DNA of 64,000 bases, taken from NCBI GenBank assembly GCA_905331475.1, contig CAJNYU010002470.1, forward strand, positions 16,399 through 80,398. Reading direction: 5' to 3'. Origin of the DNA: Rotaria socialis. Its lineage: Eukaryota; Rotifera; Eurotatoria; Philodinida; Philodinidae. Made by a program: the position numbers and the translations under genes. Shown in pieces: positions 61,190 through 64,000 of the stretch (positions within the stretch are counted from its first letter, which is position 1; every line of letters begins with the position of its first letter). The notes under the pieces were generated by a model that searched no databases, was not told the DNA's origin, and saw only the letters and a list, made by a program, of their open reading frames with translations.

Positions 61190-64000
61190 CTCTTCGACAA
61201 ATTAATGTCCCCATAGGCTTATCTATTTGCTTTTCATAAAAAGATGTGGGCATGCTTTGCAATCAAAACAAAAACAGAACAACGATAAAAAATAGAAATA
61301 TTTTCAGATTGCACGTGGGACTTGCGCAATTTGATTTTTTATTTGAATTATTAATTATCACCTACAGCAGTTTCAATATTCCTTCATCTATCTTTGAATT
61401 CATATCAACTGTAATATAATCATACGAATAAATGTGAAAAACAATATAAAAGTTTTTGCATTCCGATCAAGCACATGTCTTTTGCGGCTATTAATTCAAT
61501 TTTTACTCATGCCAATTGCAGTGTTCAGCATTGAATTTAGTCAAACCTAGAAGATTACAGGCAGATAGATTGATGAAAGCTCGATTTCTTACTTTTCGTT
61601 AATTAGTGTTTCCACGCTTCATTTTTTTTCTTACAGAACTATTCTCGCTTTCGTTATTCTCTAGCTGTACACATGTAGATGTACCAATGATTAGCCTGAG
61701 ATAGTTTATCCATCATTCATACAGCCGTGTGCACAATGCATTACTGAATACAGAAGGAAAGGAAGACGAGATTAATAGTCGCTCGTGAAAACAAAACATC
61801 AACTACCATGTTTCTGTTATATTGGTAATATTCCCTAGGGCTACTAAGTTGGAGATTGTTATCCGTTCGATCGTATAGATTTGTTTTATTTTCGAGCGCT
61901 CAATTAATTTGGTATGTATTAGAGAAACTTCGATCATCATGATGCTGTGTGTAAAACGTTGCATACATATGAAGTTGGTGTACATAAATCTTGAATATTA
62001 TTACCCATAAACGTGAGAATAACTTGACATAGTCGATTACTATGTTCGTTGAAGTTGTTACGCAGAGTATCGAATCTACGACCATGAGAACCAGTACATC
62101 GACGAAGTGTGTACAATTGCCGAGTGCTGCTAAATTTGCAAACAACACGATAGCGCACGATTCCGACTTAAATTCGATTTGCCCTTCTTTCTTATTTTTT
62201 TTATGAACTTCTCTAATGAAAACCCTGCACCATGGAAGAATTAAAAAGTAACTTTAATAGTAGAATATGTTATAGTACTTAATAGAATCCATCTTTTGCT
62301 TAGTTTTCATCGTATCCAACTTTCATAGGCCTGATCTTCGTGCATTATCTTTTTCTTTCTATGATATTTCATCGTTGATTACGTAGAAGGACACCGCACT
62401 TCAATTTCCTGCCAAGTCACAGTAGGAAGCACAACAACCGTATCCAAAAAGAAAAAAAACTTAATTAGCAAACAACTGATAAAACATCCTTGCGCTGAAA
62501 TGATTTTTGGTCTACACAAAAATAAATTGATATTTGGTTAATATGTAAGATGAAATTTTGAAAATCACTACGTAAATAATTATTGCATGCTTCGCTTTTT
62601 TTCGTACGAATTTTTGTCATGAATATTATTGTCACCATCGTAGAAACCCTAAAAAGATAACCTTCAATTTCTTTGTGTTACGGTAAATATAAATTTTGCA
62701 ATGAGATGTAGAAGAAAATTTGCAAAAACAGCTGGAGGACAGACAACGCCTCCATGATCCGTTACTTAGCTTCTTATTATCACAGTTATATTGCATAGAG
62801 TTGAATCCCATCTCATCCTGTTTTGAAAATTCTAATCAAATATGATACAGGAGAATAAGAAAATTTTTCATCTAAGAATAAGAAAAAAGATTGTGCTTGA
62901 TTTCATTGAATGCAACATTACAGATATTAATTTTACCACAAAAATGAAAGCACTTTCGTTAATACAACGAATGTTGTACTGATAGGATTACTTCGAATGC
63001 TATGGCAATTATCAAGCGTATATTAGTAATACTCGTTATGTCTAATTCATGGAAAATCGCTTTTTTTTCTCTCGAGCTTCTTAATGTCAGACTTCCTATC
63101 GGCCTTCAATGGTAGTTAAATTCAAACTCATTGTGACTTACTAAAAATAAACGTCTGGAAAAGGAACGTAATATTTTTTTTGTTCTAAGTGAAGATGGTT
63201 CTTCAATTAAGCGTAAGTCCCGGAAATTAATCTAGAATGCTTTGAAATATTATTTCATTCGAAGCGTAAAAACTAATTGATTCAATAATATACGATAAAT
63301 AAACAGGTAATATCAGAAAGTAATTAGAATTAAAGAAAACTTCGATTCAACCGATTTGCGCATAGAAAACAAAGCTCATATTTTTCAAAATATCAAATGA
63401 CAAAAATAATTAATGAATATGACAAAGTATCAATCATCGAAAGATTATCGGACACGAAGCACTGTCAATCTATTATTAATAACCTTTTCATTTTAAATCA
63501 CTTAGAAGCAGTTGCAATTTTGATTGAATCTTGTTTTATTTTCTCAATTATTATAGTTAATTCAATGATAACAGACGTGACATGATCTATCGATCGTGTA
63601 TTTCAAAATTAATTTCGCCGATCTCTTTGAAGTCATGTGTATTGGAACTAAAAGTTTACAAATTCAATCAAAACCTTTCTCATCTATTTAACTTTCGATG
63701 TAGAACTGGAACAGCAGCTGTCATGTCAAGTTATAGAGAATATATGGTATCCCCCACATTCGTCCCACGAAATTAGTGCCATCTTTTTTTACCCTAATTC
63801 GTCCCAGTTAAAAATTATTTGATTCTTAACTCGTCCCATTCTATACGAGAATATCAATTAACATGAGAGAAAGTCTGGCTATATTTTATTAATTATCATC
63901 CAATAAGAAAATAGAGAAGAGATAAACACACCCACACCCTTCGCTTCACAGTATATTGAAAATCCAAATAATTTAGTACTTGCTGATTTCGTTCACTAGT
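61190..64000. other. Right-end region with no recognised gene
   Basis: About 2.8 kb, AT-rich. Two overlapping minus-strand frames at 61900-62158 and plus-strand frames at 63397-63776 are short and match nothing I know. Between 63758 and 63842 the motif tcgtccca occurs three times at spacings of about 45 and 28 bp. The last 200 bp show no gene start. Confidence 0.5.

Noticed and set aside
61900-62158. Two overlapping minus-strand frames, possible receptor or transposase fragment
   Set aside because: No motif in either frame can be assigned and there is no gene structure around them.
1-64000. CRISPR arrays, operons, riboswitches, rRNA
   Set aside because: Nothing of this kind is seen; the sequence is eukaryotic. 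tRNAs were looked for by eye only and none was convincing.

Overview
The window looks like nuclear DNA of a bdelloid rotifer (an Adineta/Rotaria-like animal). It is AT-rich, and conserved animal genes are cut by many very short GT-AG introns (about 40-70 bp). It also has an NHL-propeller gene of the type common in bdelloids, a SETDB1 gene with an MBD, a bacterial-looking amidohydrolase carrying one 41-bp intron, and decayed DNA transposons in the gaps. The bdelloid assignment is inference; the gene identities come from reading spliced translations.

Layout. 1-2.9 kb: gene-free, with a 48-bp tandem array and a diverged duplication of about 0.5 kb. 3.0-4.85 kb (-): sex-peptide/myoinhibitory-peptide-type GPCR. 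4.9-16.9 kb: gene-poor, holding a 2.7-kb foldback element with Tc1-like ends into which a second inverted-repeat element has inserted. 17.0-23.4 kb (-): laminin gamma chain. 24.1-29.1 kb (-): LRR-Roc-COR (ROCO, MFHAS1-like) protein. 30.4-32.75 kb (-): SETDB1-type H3K9 methyltransferase. 33.5-34.9 kb (-): D-aminoacylase-like amidohydrolase. 35.1-37.6 kb (-): DAXX-like histone H3.3 chaperone. 38-44 kb: accessory stretch with a frameshifted LamG fragment, a 5'-incomplete NHL gene, a broken Ginger-like transposon and a foldback MITE. 45.5-47.6 kb (+): PSMD3/Rpn3. 48.5-49.1 kb (+): small secreted serine-rich protein. 49.4-50.6 kb (-): BSX homeobox gene with an 11-nt microexon. 52.7-55.1 kb (-): SPICE1-like centriole protein, divergent from 55.4-60.1 kb (+): a 20-exon gene joining a DZANK1-like N-terminus to an eight-repeat, annexin-A6-like C-terminus. 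60.7-61.1 kb (-): small membrane protein. 61.1-64 kb: no gene recognised.

Themes. SETDB1 and DAXX lie about 3 kb apart and both belong to heterochromatin/H3.3 silencing in animals. SPICE1 and the DZANK1-annexin gene share a divergent upstream region of about 230 bp; the SPICE1 and DZANK1 families are both centriole/cilium related. The most unusual item is the DZANK1-annexin fusion: reading frame and splice phases stay open through all 20 exons (3,186 nt, 1,061 codons plus stop), and no methionine is available to start the annexin part separately. All splice calls were made by eye and need RNA evidence.
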